Shown in pieces: positions 33,910 to 45,050 of a stretch of DNA of 64,000 nt. A program made the position numbers and the translations under genes. Under the pieces are notes generated by a model. It made no database searches and was not told the DNA's origin. It saw only the letters and a list, made by a program, of their open reading frames with translations. The stretch covers positions 34,632,947-34,696,946 of the forward strand of contig OX453276.1 of assembly GCA_949710005.1 (NCBI GenBank), in the 5' to 3' direction. Within the stretch, counting starts at the first letter, position 1. Each line of letters starts with the position of its first letter. This stretch comes from Ricordea florida (Eukaryota; Cnidaria; Anthozoa; Corallimorpharia; Ricordeidae).

Positions 33910-33953
33910 CGAGATGAGAGATTAGAGAGCTGAAACATAAATCAAGCTTCACT

Positions 33954-36900
33954 ATGAGAGAAAGTCAGGCGGTTTCAGAGAGACCAAGTACTTTTCAAAG
34001 TCTTGCAATCACACGGTTTATTCGCTACGAGCATCTTGTGGCAGGCATCTCTGGAGGTGTTTCTTCTACTCTAATATTACATCCTTTGGACCTTGTGAAA
34101 ATTAGATTTCAAGGTGAGATAGGAAAACGTAAAACATTAGGGAAAACAGCTCCTGCATACACTTGAGCAAGCCAGTAAAACGAAACCAGCCTTCTTTCAC
34201 CTCTGCGTGTCTTTTTTATTCGCAACTTTTTATATCGTTGGTATTTTTACTTGGAAATTATTTACAATTTTTTTCTGAACATAAGTGAATGACGGAAGTG
34301 GAAGAGTACTAGCTTACAGAGGACTGACTGATGCATTTAGGTCAATTGTCAGAACCAATGGCTTCAAAGGTTTATACCAGGTAAGTATTAGTGCTATGGT
34401 GAACAGTAACAAAACCCATATAAGACTTTTCAATCTAATGGTTTTCTGGAAAAAGCATTTGATAAGATTATACTATATCAGGCAGTTGTCGTGCTTTATA
34501 AGTTTAGTTGATTTGGCACTTACTTTGTACCTTCGGCACTTTTGCAACTCTTGCCAGCCTGAAATACAGCTGTATGCAAGAAGCAATGAGGCACAAAAAA
34601 TGTACTGTTATAAAATATTCATTGCTCTTTTTCAACATTTGCAGGGTGTACTCCCGAATGTCTGGGGAAATGGAACTGCATGGGGCTTATACTTTTTCAG
34701 GTAAATTCTTCACAAGTTAATTGTTAACTCAAAAGGCTATATTTCTTTAGAAAATATGGAAAATATGTGCACTGATTGGTTAAAAATTGTGTTTCTATAA
34801 CTCAATAGAAACACAAAAAAGTTATCATAGTTGTGGGCATTGGACTATTTTCTAAAAGAAATAGAAAACATTTTCTCCGTGTTTCCAGCGAGTTACAGAA
34901 ACACTTGTGAAAGTTTGCAAGAACTGGAAAAAGCTGTGGAAACACTCACCTATTGGCTTGTGTTCCCACAGCATTTCTCATTATCCCAAACTTTCTTTTG
35001 TGTTTCTGTAACTCGATAGAAACATGTAAAATGAATATCATCCAATACTTCATTACACATACTGTAGCTGTATTGTTAACAGTTATGCCTTTGTAAACAT
35101 CTCTTGTTCGTGAAGAACAAAACAGTAGGGCTATAAAAACATGCATAATGATGTGTGGGGTGATATGAGAATCTAGCCAATCAGAATGGCAGGGTTTTAC
35201 TGAGACTTTGTTTGCACAAATGATACACTGTACTCTCCTTGAGTAATTTTCAGGGTTTACAGAAGTTCAGTTTGATGTTTCAAACAATGTTAGCATTTAC
35301 CCAGTGGTGATTGAAACTGTAGATGCCATAGTTGTAACCTTCAACTTTGATTTTCTGTAAATATCCCAACAGTTATAACATTTTAAAAGCCTGGATGCAA
35401 AAAGATAGTGATAGACCCCTCAGAGCAGAAAAACACCTTATAGCAGGAACAATAGCAGGTAGGTTGTATTGTATGATATCTAAATCTGCCTCCTTTGAAT
35501 TATGGTGTTGTTAACTTTCTGTCCAATACAGTCTACATTGCAATACAATATATTGGGAACAGTAATAATGACTGTGTTTCCTTCCACAGGAATAGGAACT
35601 TTATCAGTGACAAATCCAATCTGGGTTGTCAAAACACGTATGTGTTTGCAGTACACAAATTCTCATGGCACACCACAATACCGAGGAATGCTAGGTAAGA
35701 AATCTTTTCTGTGGTAAAAATCAGTGAGGGTGAGAAATGGAATTTTATGTACAATTTGGCCTATGCATAAAATTATATTTTAGGGTTAAAAAGTTATATT
35801 TTCTTTTACAGATGCCCTTATAAAGCTGTGGAGACATGAAGGACTCAGGGGGCTGTACAAAGTACTTTTTTAGAAACTTTGTTAGTTATGCATTCATGTA
35901 ATTGTGGAAGAGAGTTTGAGGAAAGAATGATGACAAGCAATGGCTTCCATGATGGCTGCCATGCATTTTTGCAATCCGATGTTAATTATACAATAATCAA
36001 TTCTGTAAATCCATTGTAGTGTAGTGAAAAAAATAGATCAGGCTTTACTTCTTGTTGTGTGGGGTTCAAGCCTTGGGGACTTCACTGTTGTTTCGTTTGA
36101 CAAAAAATTTAACTCAACATTGTCTTTCTCCACTGAGGTATATGAATTACTTGTTGCAACTAGTGGTACTGAGAACATTTTGCTTGAAGACTGTTTTTCC
36201 CCTCAATCACTTATTACCTGTCAGTTGTTAGTATTGCCAATTATTCTGAAGGTCTCACCAGTTTTGCACCCTGTATTATTTGCATTGTTTGTGTCTGCAT
36301 TATTGTACAGTCAAAACTCTAAGGGACAACACCTAAGGGACAACATCCATCTACCGGTATTAACTGAAATCCAGGGCCCACACATGGCTCGACGTTGTGA
36401 CCTGTGGGTCGCCAATGCGACTACATTTTATTCACTGGCGACTAAGTTTTCACACCTGGTCGCCAGGCTGGCCCCAAGATTTTTTGATTTAGTTTTAAAA
36501 TTTCTTATTGAGTTCAACACTCTGATACTTTCGTGTTCGCGTATGAAGCCAATGAAATCGGTTGTTGAGGTTTATTAGGAGACCTTTAGTGTATTATATT
36601 CTGTTTTTTCTTGAAGATAATTTTGGCGACTAGAATACTTGTCCTGGCAACCAAAAATGAAAACTTGGAGGCCAGGTGGCCCCAAGATTTTTTTCTGAAA
36701 GTCGAGCCCTGCCACATCCAGGGTGGGGGGGGGGGAGGTGGTGATCCAGTGCTGAGATTATGTTAACGGTACACAGGTTTTTGATAAGCATTACCAGAAA
36801 CTGTGTACAAGAGTAAGGTCAGTACATCTAGAAATAGTTCAAAACATCACCACCATTTGTTTTCTTTCATTTAACAGGGCTATGCCCCAGGATTAATTGG

Positions 36901-38403
36901 AGTCTCTCATGGTGCTCTTCAATTTATGGCTTATGAGGAACTCAAGAAGATGTATAGTCGCCACTTTGGTACACCAATAAACAAAAAACTGGTAAAAGAA
37001 ACAGATTCCATGCTAACAGGCAGCTTGCTTAAGCACTCTTATGATATGTGTGCTGCTGTGAATTTAATCTCACAGCTGAACTTTGCTTTATCCATAGAGT
37101 TCAGCAGAGTATCTCATTATGGCATCATTATCTAAAATATTTGCTGCCTCAGTGTCATATCCTTATCAAGTTGTCAGATCAAGACTCCAGGTGAGAGTCA
37201 AAAAATGTTTGTTATTATTAGATGCTTTTCTGCAAACTTCCTATCTGCAAATCACCAGTTTCTTACATTTCAAAGTTCAGATGGACAATATATTACATTA
37301 GATTCTATTTGCTCAAGCAAAGTTAGTGTTCTTTTTGTGTTCCTGTAAAGAAAGTACTCCATCTTTTAGAATTAAAGGCAAAGAAAGAAAACAGAAAATA
37401 TCACCCTTCTGAAGTAACATAAATTATCAGTAAAATCTTCTATTGAGTCCATCTGAGCAGTCCATATGGGAAAATGAAGACCTCTCTTCAAACCAATCAC
37501 TTCAAACTGTCTTTTTACATTCTTGACCAGGTCAACCATGTGAAAAAAATGTAGCATAATTTCCAGAAAGTTTCTATTCTCGACTTATGGTTTACAGAAT
37601 CAGTACACAGTTGCAGAGTATAAAGGGGCAATTGATGTTGTAAAAAAAGTTTTAAGGTAAGGAAACTGTGCAATGTTAGTAGGTGAACAAAACAACAAGA
37701 AGATACTGTTAGAACCTGAGGGAGGGGACAAGGCCTTGGTGGGTAACCCTTTCACTCCCAACAATTACCAGTTGGTAACTTCTCTTGATAATTCCAATTC
37801 ATAATCAAGCAAACATATGAGAATTCAAAAACATAATCAACTTAAAGATACTAAATTGATCAAACACTGAATTCTCCAAAGTAGCTTGTAAAGGAAGGGT
37901 AAAGAGAATCAGTTTTAGATCTTAAAGATACTAAATTGATCAAACACTGAATTCTCCAAAGTAGCTTGTAAAGGAAGGGTAAAGAGAATCAGTTTTAGAT
38001 CTTGGGAGTGAAAGGGTTAATTAGAGCTCCACCCTTGGCATGCATTGTGTATGATCTTCTGTTGCGCTTTTCCTGTACCTCTGTCACACATTGTTCATGT
38101 ACTTCTGTTACTTGGTTTGTCAGTGTTTCTTGTAAGTCAATTTTATTTCCATGATTTACAGATATGAAGGTGTGAAAGGATTTTATAAGGGACTTGTTCC
38201 TGGTGTACTAAGGTAAGAAAACTGAAGTGCAACCTTCATTCACTGATTGATACCATACCAAGCAGGGTGTGTCATGTCTTCTTGTCAATAATGCCTGTTT
38301 TTTTTCCTTTTTTTGTTTGTTCCCTAGGGTAACTCCAGCCTGTGCACTTACCTTCGTTGTCTATGAGAATGTAGTGCATTTTCTAATGCCAAAGAAAGTG
38401 TGA
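33954..38403 (+). CDS. SLC25A32: Mitochondrial folate/FAD carrier, SLC25A32-like
   Basis: Eleven exons join in frame with GT/AG borders: 33954-34113, 34286-34380, 34645-34700, 35373-35458, 35590-35694, 35812-35861, 36878-36991, 37098-37190, 37598-37656, 38162-38212 and 38328-38403. They give 314 residues (the human protein has about 315). It is a three-repeat inner-membrane carrier: repeat 1 has PLDLVKIRF, repeat 2 [10 protein letters not shown] and repeat 3 [11 protein letters not shown]. The Trp and Gln replacing the usual acidic residues in repeats 2 and 3 are typical of SLC25A32. Further matches are [22 protein letters not shown] and [16 protein letters not shown]. Known family role: moving folate and/or FAD into mitochondria. 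Introns carry a foldback element, a SINE relic and a MITE with a perfect 80-bp duplication. AATAAA at 38773 is a possible poly(A) signal. A yeast-type FAD carrier is the alternative name for the same family. Confidence 0.93.
34780..35030. mobile_element. Foldback MITE, AGTTATAGAAACAC family (intron 3)
   Basis: Copies of TTCTATAACTCAATAGAAACAC and its inverse occur at both sides, with an inner pair AGTTACAGAAACACTTGTGA and CTTTTGTGTTTCTGTAACTC. A less decayed member is at 53423-53612 and a partial one at 53723-53750. Confidence 0.7.
36030..36155 (+). mobile_element. Decayed tRNA-type SINE copy (intron 6)
   Basis: GGGGTTCAAGCCTTGG (B-box-like), then TTCACTGTTGTTTCGTTTGA, AAATTTAACTCAACATTGTC and TTTCTCCACTGAGGTAT align with the SINE at 39896-40065. 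It is diverged and has lost its A box. Confidence 0.6.
37738..38025. mobile_element. MITE with AACCCTTTCACTCCCAA ends (intron 9)
   Basis: The ends GGTAACCCTTTCACTCCCAA (37741) and TTGGGAGTGAAAGGGTTAAT (38002) are inverted repeats. It is related to 17948-18165 and to solo ends at 51909 and 54159. Confidence 0.75.
37841..38000. repeat. Perfect 80-bp tandem duplication
   Basis: Bases 37841-37920 and 37921-38000 are identical, CTTAAAGATACTAAATTGAT to GTTTTAGAT. It lies inside the MITE in intron 9 of the carrier gene. The absence of any difference suggests a very recent event or an assembly effect. Confidence 0.95.
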
Positions 38404-39040
38404 AGGGAAAAAGCTCCATGAAGGAGAGTGGAAATAGTATACATCACAAATGGAAATCACATGGCAATCACATGGCAATCACATGCCCAGGAATGGAGCC
38501 TACACTAGCTGCCAGAAATGAGGAGAGTTTGCTTAACCAGTTCCCTGCTGACAATTCCAGTGCACCATCAAGGAAACAAATTATGAGAATTGAGAAAATG
38601 ATCAACTGAAGGATTTTGAATTTATCAAACACGATTTTCTCCAAACTAGCATTAAAAGCGAATGTACTGTGGTTGGTGAGGGGAATCTCTATTCAGATCC
38701 TGGGAATAAAAAGATTATTGCGCATCACTGGTGACAAGAGTGGCCAGGTAGTTTAGTGGCTTGTTGAATTGCAATAAAACAATGATTTGTTAATGAATTA
38801 ATAATATATTATGAAGAAAAAAAAGTGCACTCATGCAGCTAAGGTATCAAACAAACCACAGAATGCACACTGCTTGCATTGTCTTTGCCTTGTTTATATG
38901 CTTTTTACCTAGTCATGTTTCATGGTCTAGCAGGCATTTGTGAGGTTGCAGTTTTACCATAGAAAAATTATATTTTTGTTTATTTACCCAGAGAGGAAAG
39001 TTCATTTGTTTCCTGTTAATTAACAGTGGTACTAGTATGT

Positions 39041-39168
39041 GTAATCAAATGGTGACCAGTGAAATTAGGGAATAATTTCACGAGCGTTTTGTCCAAATCC
39101 TAATTATAATTTTGGACAAAACACAAGTGACATGATTCCCTAATTTCACGTGTATACCATTTGATTAC
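39041..39168. mobile_element. 128-bp foldback element
   Basis: The ends GTAATCAAATGGTGACC and, inverted, GTAATCAAATGGTATAC frame an inner inverted pair, TTTTGTCCAAA and TTTGGACAAAA. Non-coding, 3' of the carrier gene. Confidence 0.8.
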
Positions 39169-39895
39169 CTATTAATATAATGGGTGACAAATTACTCCTG
39201 AACATATTCAAACCTAGACACCATTTTGGCTTCGTAGAAGTTGCCATGACGACATTGTTATTTCACCTGTGAAATTATAAATTAACGCTAAAATTACGCG
39301 CCAAAATTAAGGAGTAATTTGTAAACCCATGATATTAAATTTGAAATTGAACGGTAGTATTAGAATCAGGATAAAACCCATACAGGTATGAGTATTTTCC
39401 AAACTGTGTGTATAGTACTTAGATTCCTTGTCTACGCCTTGCTTGTCGTTAGAAAGGACATTTATCTCTTTGCGAGTTGTTAAGAAAAACGTGGTTGTAA
39501 ATGATTGATCAATAAAGGAAATGAAACTTGTATATTATTTCTCAACGATATACTTTTTCTTTTGTCGTCTAAAGTGCAGAAAAAAAAAATGAGTTCCAAG
39601 GAGGCACCCCATTGAAAGTGCAATAATTGTTTTACACAGGTTATAGAACAGTTGTTCAAAGCCTGGATAACTTTATTGGGTCAAATAACTATCAAGCTTT
39701 TAAAATATACTCATACTTAAACAATTGTCGAGGTTTCTGTTCATTCCCATACTTATGTATTTCTATTGATTATTTGATGCAAACATGGGCGAACCTTTCC
39801 ACGTATTGAAACAGCTGTACTATGACCTATCCACTGGGTAAAGTTATCCAGGCTTTGAACAACTGGGACCTGGTATGGTACAGCATCAACTGAGA

Positions 39896-40065
39896 CACGG
39901 CAGGGTAGGGTAGTGGTTAGCGTGTCGCACTTCCCAGCAGGAGGTCCTGAGTTCGAGCTCTGATGATGTCACTGTGTTGTTTCCTTTGACAAGAAATTTA
40001 ACCCCGCACTGTCTCTCTCCACCCAGGTGTAAATATGAGTACCGGCGATACAATTCAGCTGGGCC
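39896..40065 (+). mobile_element. tRNA-derived SINE, second family
   Basis: The tRNA-like head has GGTAGTGGTTAGCGTG (A box) and GAGTTCGAGCTC (B box) about 45 bp apart. The body follows, with TTGACAAGAAATTTAACCCC and GAGTACCGGCGATAC. It is plus strand and has no long tail. This is not a tRNA gene, since the acceptor stem does not close. Confidence 0.75.
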
Positions 40066-40290
40066 GGGTTGTTCGAAGCAGGGTTAAGGTAACCCAGCGT
40101 TAGTGCGAAAGTTAAATGCAGACATATGAGCTGAAAAAAAGCACATTCAGTATAATTCTTTTTGAATACAATTTGATGATTGTATGCTCTGAAAACAATA
40201 AAGAAAGTTATCGGAGAAAATACTTGTCAACAAGGGGAAAAAGAAACCCGGGTTAAAATTTAACCCTTGCTTGCTTTAGGACTGAGACTG
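40066..40290. repeat. Interspersed repeat also at 51225-51620
   Basis: GTTAGTGCGAAAGTTAAATG, TTCGATGATTGTATGCTCTG-type and AGAAACCCGGGTTAAAATTT blocks are shared in order with 51446-51600, where a MITE interrupts the copy. Confidence 0.75.
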
Positions 40291-42578
40291 CAAGCAAGCT
40301 AGTTATTCTCGCAGAGTAGTGCTTTCATTAAAGCCTTTCGGGGATTGAAGAGGAATAATCTGGTGTTCGTTATTCCATTTTTCCAGTAGGAAAGAATTCA
40401 TCATTATAAATAAGATGGCATTTTTTCATTTTTCCAACAACAAAAAAATTCCGTTTTTCAGAAATGTTCGCTCGTAAATTGATCTCTCGTAAAGGTGACA
40501 ATTTCAAAAAACGCTCAAAAACGTTTAGTGTGGGTCTACCCCAAACGGTGTATGCATTTGGATGTTGTTTGAGCGCTGAAGAAATCATAGTATTCGTGCT
40601 TCCTTCCAACGACGACGCTTGAGATAAATCCACCATCTTTTTACCATGTGCTGATGTGCGTACGTGCGCATGCGCAGAGACAACAAACAGGGACGCAAAG
40701 GGACGCATGCGTTTTAAGGCCCAGACGGCAGTTTGTGACTGAACGCACACAAAAATGAAGGGCAATTTTAAACTTGGACTCCCTTTGGGATACGCCCAAG
40801 TTATCAGTATGAATCCTTTGTACTTCAGATGATTGTTTGCCACTCGAAAATAAAATTCATATCTTCGTGCCACCGTGTAATATCCTCTATGTATTTGCGT
40901 AGGGGGATGTGCGGTTAATGTTTTCTGTACTGGGATATTTTAGGTAATTATGCTGAAATTTTTCCTCGCAAACTTCTGTTTATTCGTTATTGTTAGTTTT
41001 CCATAAAACAAGTTGTATTATTATTTAAAAATCTTTTTATTTGAAAATCATCCTGTCAAAGGGCTGTTCTTGCGTCGTTCCTTGTCATTATCCGGCTATT
41101 ATTGTCACCTTAATAACAAAAGAACAGCAGGACTTAGAGCTCAAATGAAATTAAAGGTTTTTGAGATCGGCGTCGTGTCCCCACGGCAAAAGGCTAAGTA
41201 CCAAACAATGACCTCATTCCTAGCTGTTTAATTTCGTTGATCTCTTTTCTATCCAATTTATCAATTATTTTCAGCGCAATCTTTCCATAGTCTGATTAAT
41301 AACTTACCTACTAAGGCAGAACTCACTTATCCTTTTAGATATATGCATGCAGAAACTACGAGAACCATGCCGAGATAATGTTACCAAGTTACAAAGCCGT
41401 CTCACTTATGGAGTCAAGTTGAATATCACCATATGGTCCTCACGAACTTTTACATGCATAACAAAATCACGCGGTGTCAAACCTGTTTTTTGAGGAAAAA
41501 ACTACCCACTGGCCAGTATAGTCCTATGGCGCTGTTGGGTTTTATCATTTACCAAAGAAACGTTATTTGCAATACTTTTGAATTAGTATTTCTATTTGTT
41601 AACGCAACTTATAAAGTATAAAACTAAGTGACCTACTAAAAATCAACTGAAAGAAAAAAAATTAACAGACAGGTATGCAGATATACTCACTGAGGTCTCA
41701 CATCAACACTTACACTATGTCAGTCATGATGGTTCTTAAGTTTTCTCAGCACAATGACCACCACAGTCATTAACAAAAGGGTTTCTATTTTTATACTAAG
41801 TGCACTGTTGCGTTTTCTTTTAGCTCCGAGATGATAAAGGATATGACTTTCTTAATTAAGAGAGTTCTCAATAGCTCCTTGCTGTTTTAGTATGAAGCGA
41901 ACTAAAACACTTGAATGAATGACGTGAGAACAGCGCAGATGAATGCTCACTTATTCAAGAACATTGCATGTGATCCCACTGAATATTACTAACAATCATG
42001 AAATTGTTCACACCCATGAACCCCCACTAACCAAGAATCATGATTTCTGAAATTGAGTGCGAGAAGGTTTGCTCACAACTATAAGATGTTAATGAACATT
42101 TACGGAAGAATAATTTTCTATGCAAAGCTAGTTCTACACCTCCAGTTGAAAGAGTTGAAAGACTTTCGTGTGAGAAAAAAAAAATATTTAAACCACTCAG
42201 AGCAGTCTACGATCTGAAAGACAAGAACAACAAAATTCATTCTAGTTTATCAGCTTGTTAATTTTCTCAGAATGAGAAAGTCAAGTTTGCTAAGGTGATT
42301 CAATGTTGTGAAATAATCTTCCAGGGAATATGGGATCCATGACATCTGGTAAAAAGACGAATTAATGCCAGCGAGATCCGATACGACGCTTTTTCACCTA
42401 TTAAATCTTTCCTCCGCAGTTCACATATATAACATTTCTTATATTCACATTGAGATCCGGCAAATATATAAATCAGTTTTTATATTTTGGAACTGTAGCT
42501 AGTCAAGGGAACATGGAATCGTTTCCTTTGTCTAATAAATAAAGTGTATTCATGTCTGAGTGTTCACAGGGGTGCCCA
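40291..42578. other. Long intergenic stretch, no supported gene
   Basis: The longest frame (40873-40370 minus, 167 codons) has no recognisable domain. Its first part (AAAATTCATATCTTCGTGCCACCGTGT) is a repeat also seen near 23255-23280. The rest is AT-rich with nothing identified. Confidence 0.5.
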
Positions 42579-42880
42579 AGGGACGGACCATTAAAAAAGT
42601 GATGGGGGGGGGGGGGGTGGGGAATTTTCAGCTTGCACGAATTTTTTTTTTCGCTCACTGCTTGCGCAGGAATTTGTTTTTCAGGTGAACCCCTTTGCAC
42701 GAATTTTTTTTACTACGTGTGAAAAAGTCACAATTGGACCTTCCTTCTGCATGAATTTTTTTTTTTACCTTCTTCTTTGCATGAATGTTTTTTTGGCATA
42801 TTCCCTTGCATGAATGTTTTTTTGTTTTTTTCCCCACCCCCGCCCCCCCCCCCCCATCACTTTTCTAATAGTCCGTCCCT
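42579..42880. mobile_element. MITE, AGGGACGGACCATTA family, copy 1
   Basis: 302 bp with inverted ends, AGGGACGGACCATTAAAAAA and CTTTTCTAATAGTCCGTCCC, each followed inward by GTGATGG and a run of 12-14 G. The inside is repetitive (GCACGAATTTTTTTT units). Copy 2 at 47663-47967 has the inside in the opposite orientation. Confidence 0.85.
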
Positions 42881-43047
42881 AAAAGCCTAAGATCACCTCA
42901 GCCCTCCGGATATCTCCCTAAAAACTTTTTTTTCCCAACGCGTTTTTCTCACCCTCATCAGCGAAGGCAAACTAACGAATCACGTGAGTTTGCTGTATTC
43001 ACGTGATCTTGCTGTAACGAAGCCATTCTAGCGATAGCAAGTATTGT

Positions 43048-43262
43048 GGGGATAGTTTCTAAAGAAACTGGTGCTGCGTCGGTAGGAAATTGAAACACAA
43101 GAAATTGGGTAAATCAAACGAGCTGATTAAGTTATACCACCATAAGGTAAAAGGGAGATGAAGGGCTAATGCTCGAAACGTCAGCACCTCCCTTTTACCT
43201 TATGGTGGTATAACTTACTTAATCAACTAGTTTGATTTACCCAATTTCTTGCATTCTAGCGA
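43048..43262. mobile_element. Head-to-head Penelope-like/hammerhead repeat, inverted
   Basis: The stretch GAAATTGGGTAAATCAAACG to CCACCATAAGGTAAAAGGGA is followed by its inverted copy, TCCCTTTTACCTTATGGTGG to TTTACCCAATTTCTTG. Between them 43158-43186 has GATGAAGGGC, TAAT, GCTCGAAACGTCAGC, a hammerhead-like core. The outer left part (ATTGTGGGGATAGTTTCTAA) matches 32718 onward. Confidence 0.65.
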
Positions 43263-44905
43263 TAGAACTGACTAGATTAATACTTAACCCGATTTCGAGG
43301 CATTTTCAATTTGAGTTTCTGAATTTAATTTTCTTGTAGAATCACCATCGGGATTCTTTTTAATGAAAAAGGAAGAAAAATAAATGAAAAACGGAAATTA
43401 TCGCTATGGCAAACAAAACTGGACAGTTACTCAACGCTGACCAGGAAATGACTTAAACAAGTGATCATTACTATAGCAACAGAGGACTTTTCCGCCACCA
43501 TACAATGCAAGATAACGTTTTTAAAACGAGATAATATTGAAGATAACTGTTTCCATAAATAACAATATTCCACTGAAGTTTCGTTATTCCGTAGAAATAA
43601 AAAGTACTTCACGCGACATCGTGACCAATTATTTAATCATACAAAATACTCGTTACAAAAAGACGTACAGGCAAAAACTTTCTGAAAGGGAAAATATGGT
43701 TTAAACGATTACTTAATTTTATTTTCCAAACATATCGTTGTAGTCCTCAATTTATTGTACAAAGGGGTAATCTGGTTTGCCATGCGATTATGTATTTTTT
43801 TGCGTAGGATTAATCACTTGGGCTAAATAATTTTACTTCGGTTATTTTGTAATGAGAAAAGAAATTGCTTTGTAGATTAAGGAATTACATGCTGGATGAA
43901 ATAGGTATTAGTCATTATGAATCATTTAGTTTATATTTAAATATAGATTTCAGTTTGCTTGATGGTAACGTTTTCGACATAATGATAATGGGCAAATTGT
44001 AAGATTAAGATCACACGAGATTTTCGCGCTGTATTCCATTCGAAGGTTCGTCTTTGTAATTGTATATTCAACAATCAGCTGTCTCTAAAGAATAGCTAGG
44101 TCCCATGAAGTCTGGTTTACATAAATAATGCAAAATTGGTCTTCTTGGAAACGATCAACAAAGATGAACTCCAATTTGTTTTCTATCCCTGTTTGAGCTT
44201 TGTATTTGTCATGTACTTAAAGTGAAAGACATTTAAAATATCAAATCGCTTTAAAAATGTTTATACTTGCTTGGTTTTCAACAGCGATTATCTATACTGT
44301 GTGGTGTTGAACGCCGGTTGAATAGTAATTGGTATAACTATTTCAGTTACAGCTGCTAGCGAGTGGAGGAAGAAATAGAATATGGTCGTGACTGAAAAAC
44401 GGCTTTCACGCCCGATGTTCTCGCTGCCTTATTAGCAATTACTCTGTTGGCATATTAATTCTTTTAGCTTTAATATTGTACGTATGTCTGAACATTCATA
44501 TCCAGCAGAAGAGCAAAGAGGAAGCTTTTGTCATTAGATGCAAATACGCACCAAGACTCATTAAATTTTTGTTTTGTACTTTTTGTTGCATTTCAGTGAA
44601 CACAGTAGAAATGATCCAGTGTATATAGAACACGTGCGTAAGTAAGAACGCGGAAATGTTGTCTTCAGAGTCAGCCTTCTAATTTTGAAAATTCCACTTC
44701 CATCGACACTGCTCACCTCTCTTCAGCGCAGACAATTTTGTACTTATTGTTTGTAGCTGCATGATTGGTCCCGCATCACCCCCCGATAGAGGACACTCAT
44801 GAATATTTTACATGATGAATTGTTATAAACATAATACGGCAAGGCAGCTGTATTGTCATTCAAATGCTCGATCTCGAATTTCCATCGCTAGAAGGGTTTT
44901 GGGAT
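43263..44905. other. Upstream region of the acidic-protein gene
   Basis: AT-rich, without supported frames. It should contain distal regulatory DNA for the gene at 45051, but no motif can be assigned by eye. Confidence 0.35.
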
Positions 44906-44908
44906 TTC

Positions 44909-44918
44909 AATATATACT
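44909..44918 (+). promoter_or_regulatory. TATA box of the acidic-protein gene
   Basis: AATATATACT lies about 140 bp before the start codon. With a usual 30-bp spacing, transcription would begin near 44940, giving a 5' UTR of about 110 bp. Confidence 0.55.
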
Positions 44919-45050
44919 GAGATCAACTACCGGTCTTCATTCGGAGTTATTTCTCGCGGAGTAACAACACGCCAGAGCAACAGGGACGTTTTGCGGGAAA
45001 CCTTTGTGGTCGAAAGGGCGCTTTTTTTCTCAACATCTAAAAGATACGAA

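Noticed and set aside
33954-34166. Carrier exon 1 read through to the stop at 34166
   Set aside because: The consensus GTGAGA donor at 34114 joins in phase to exon 2 and restores the conserved carrier sequence.
39896-39975. Second possible tRNA gene
   Set aside because: A and B boxes are present, but it continues into a SINE body shared with 36030-36155.
40370-40873. 167-codon minus-strand frame
   Set aside because: No recognisable domain; it overlaps an interspersed repeat and has no splice or promoter support.
44991-45050. Upstream in-frame ATG of the acidic-protein gene
   Set aside because: It would put 20 polar residues before the signal peptide; the ATG at 45051 gives a normal leader.
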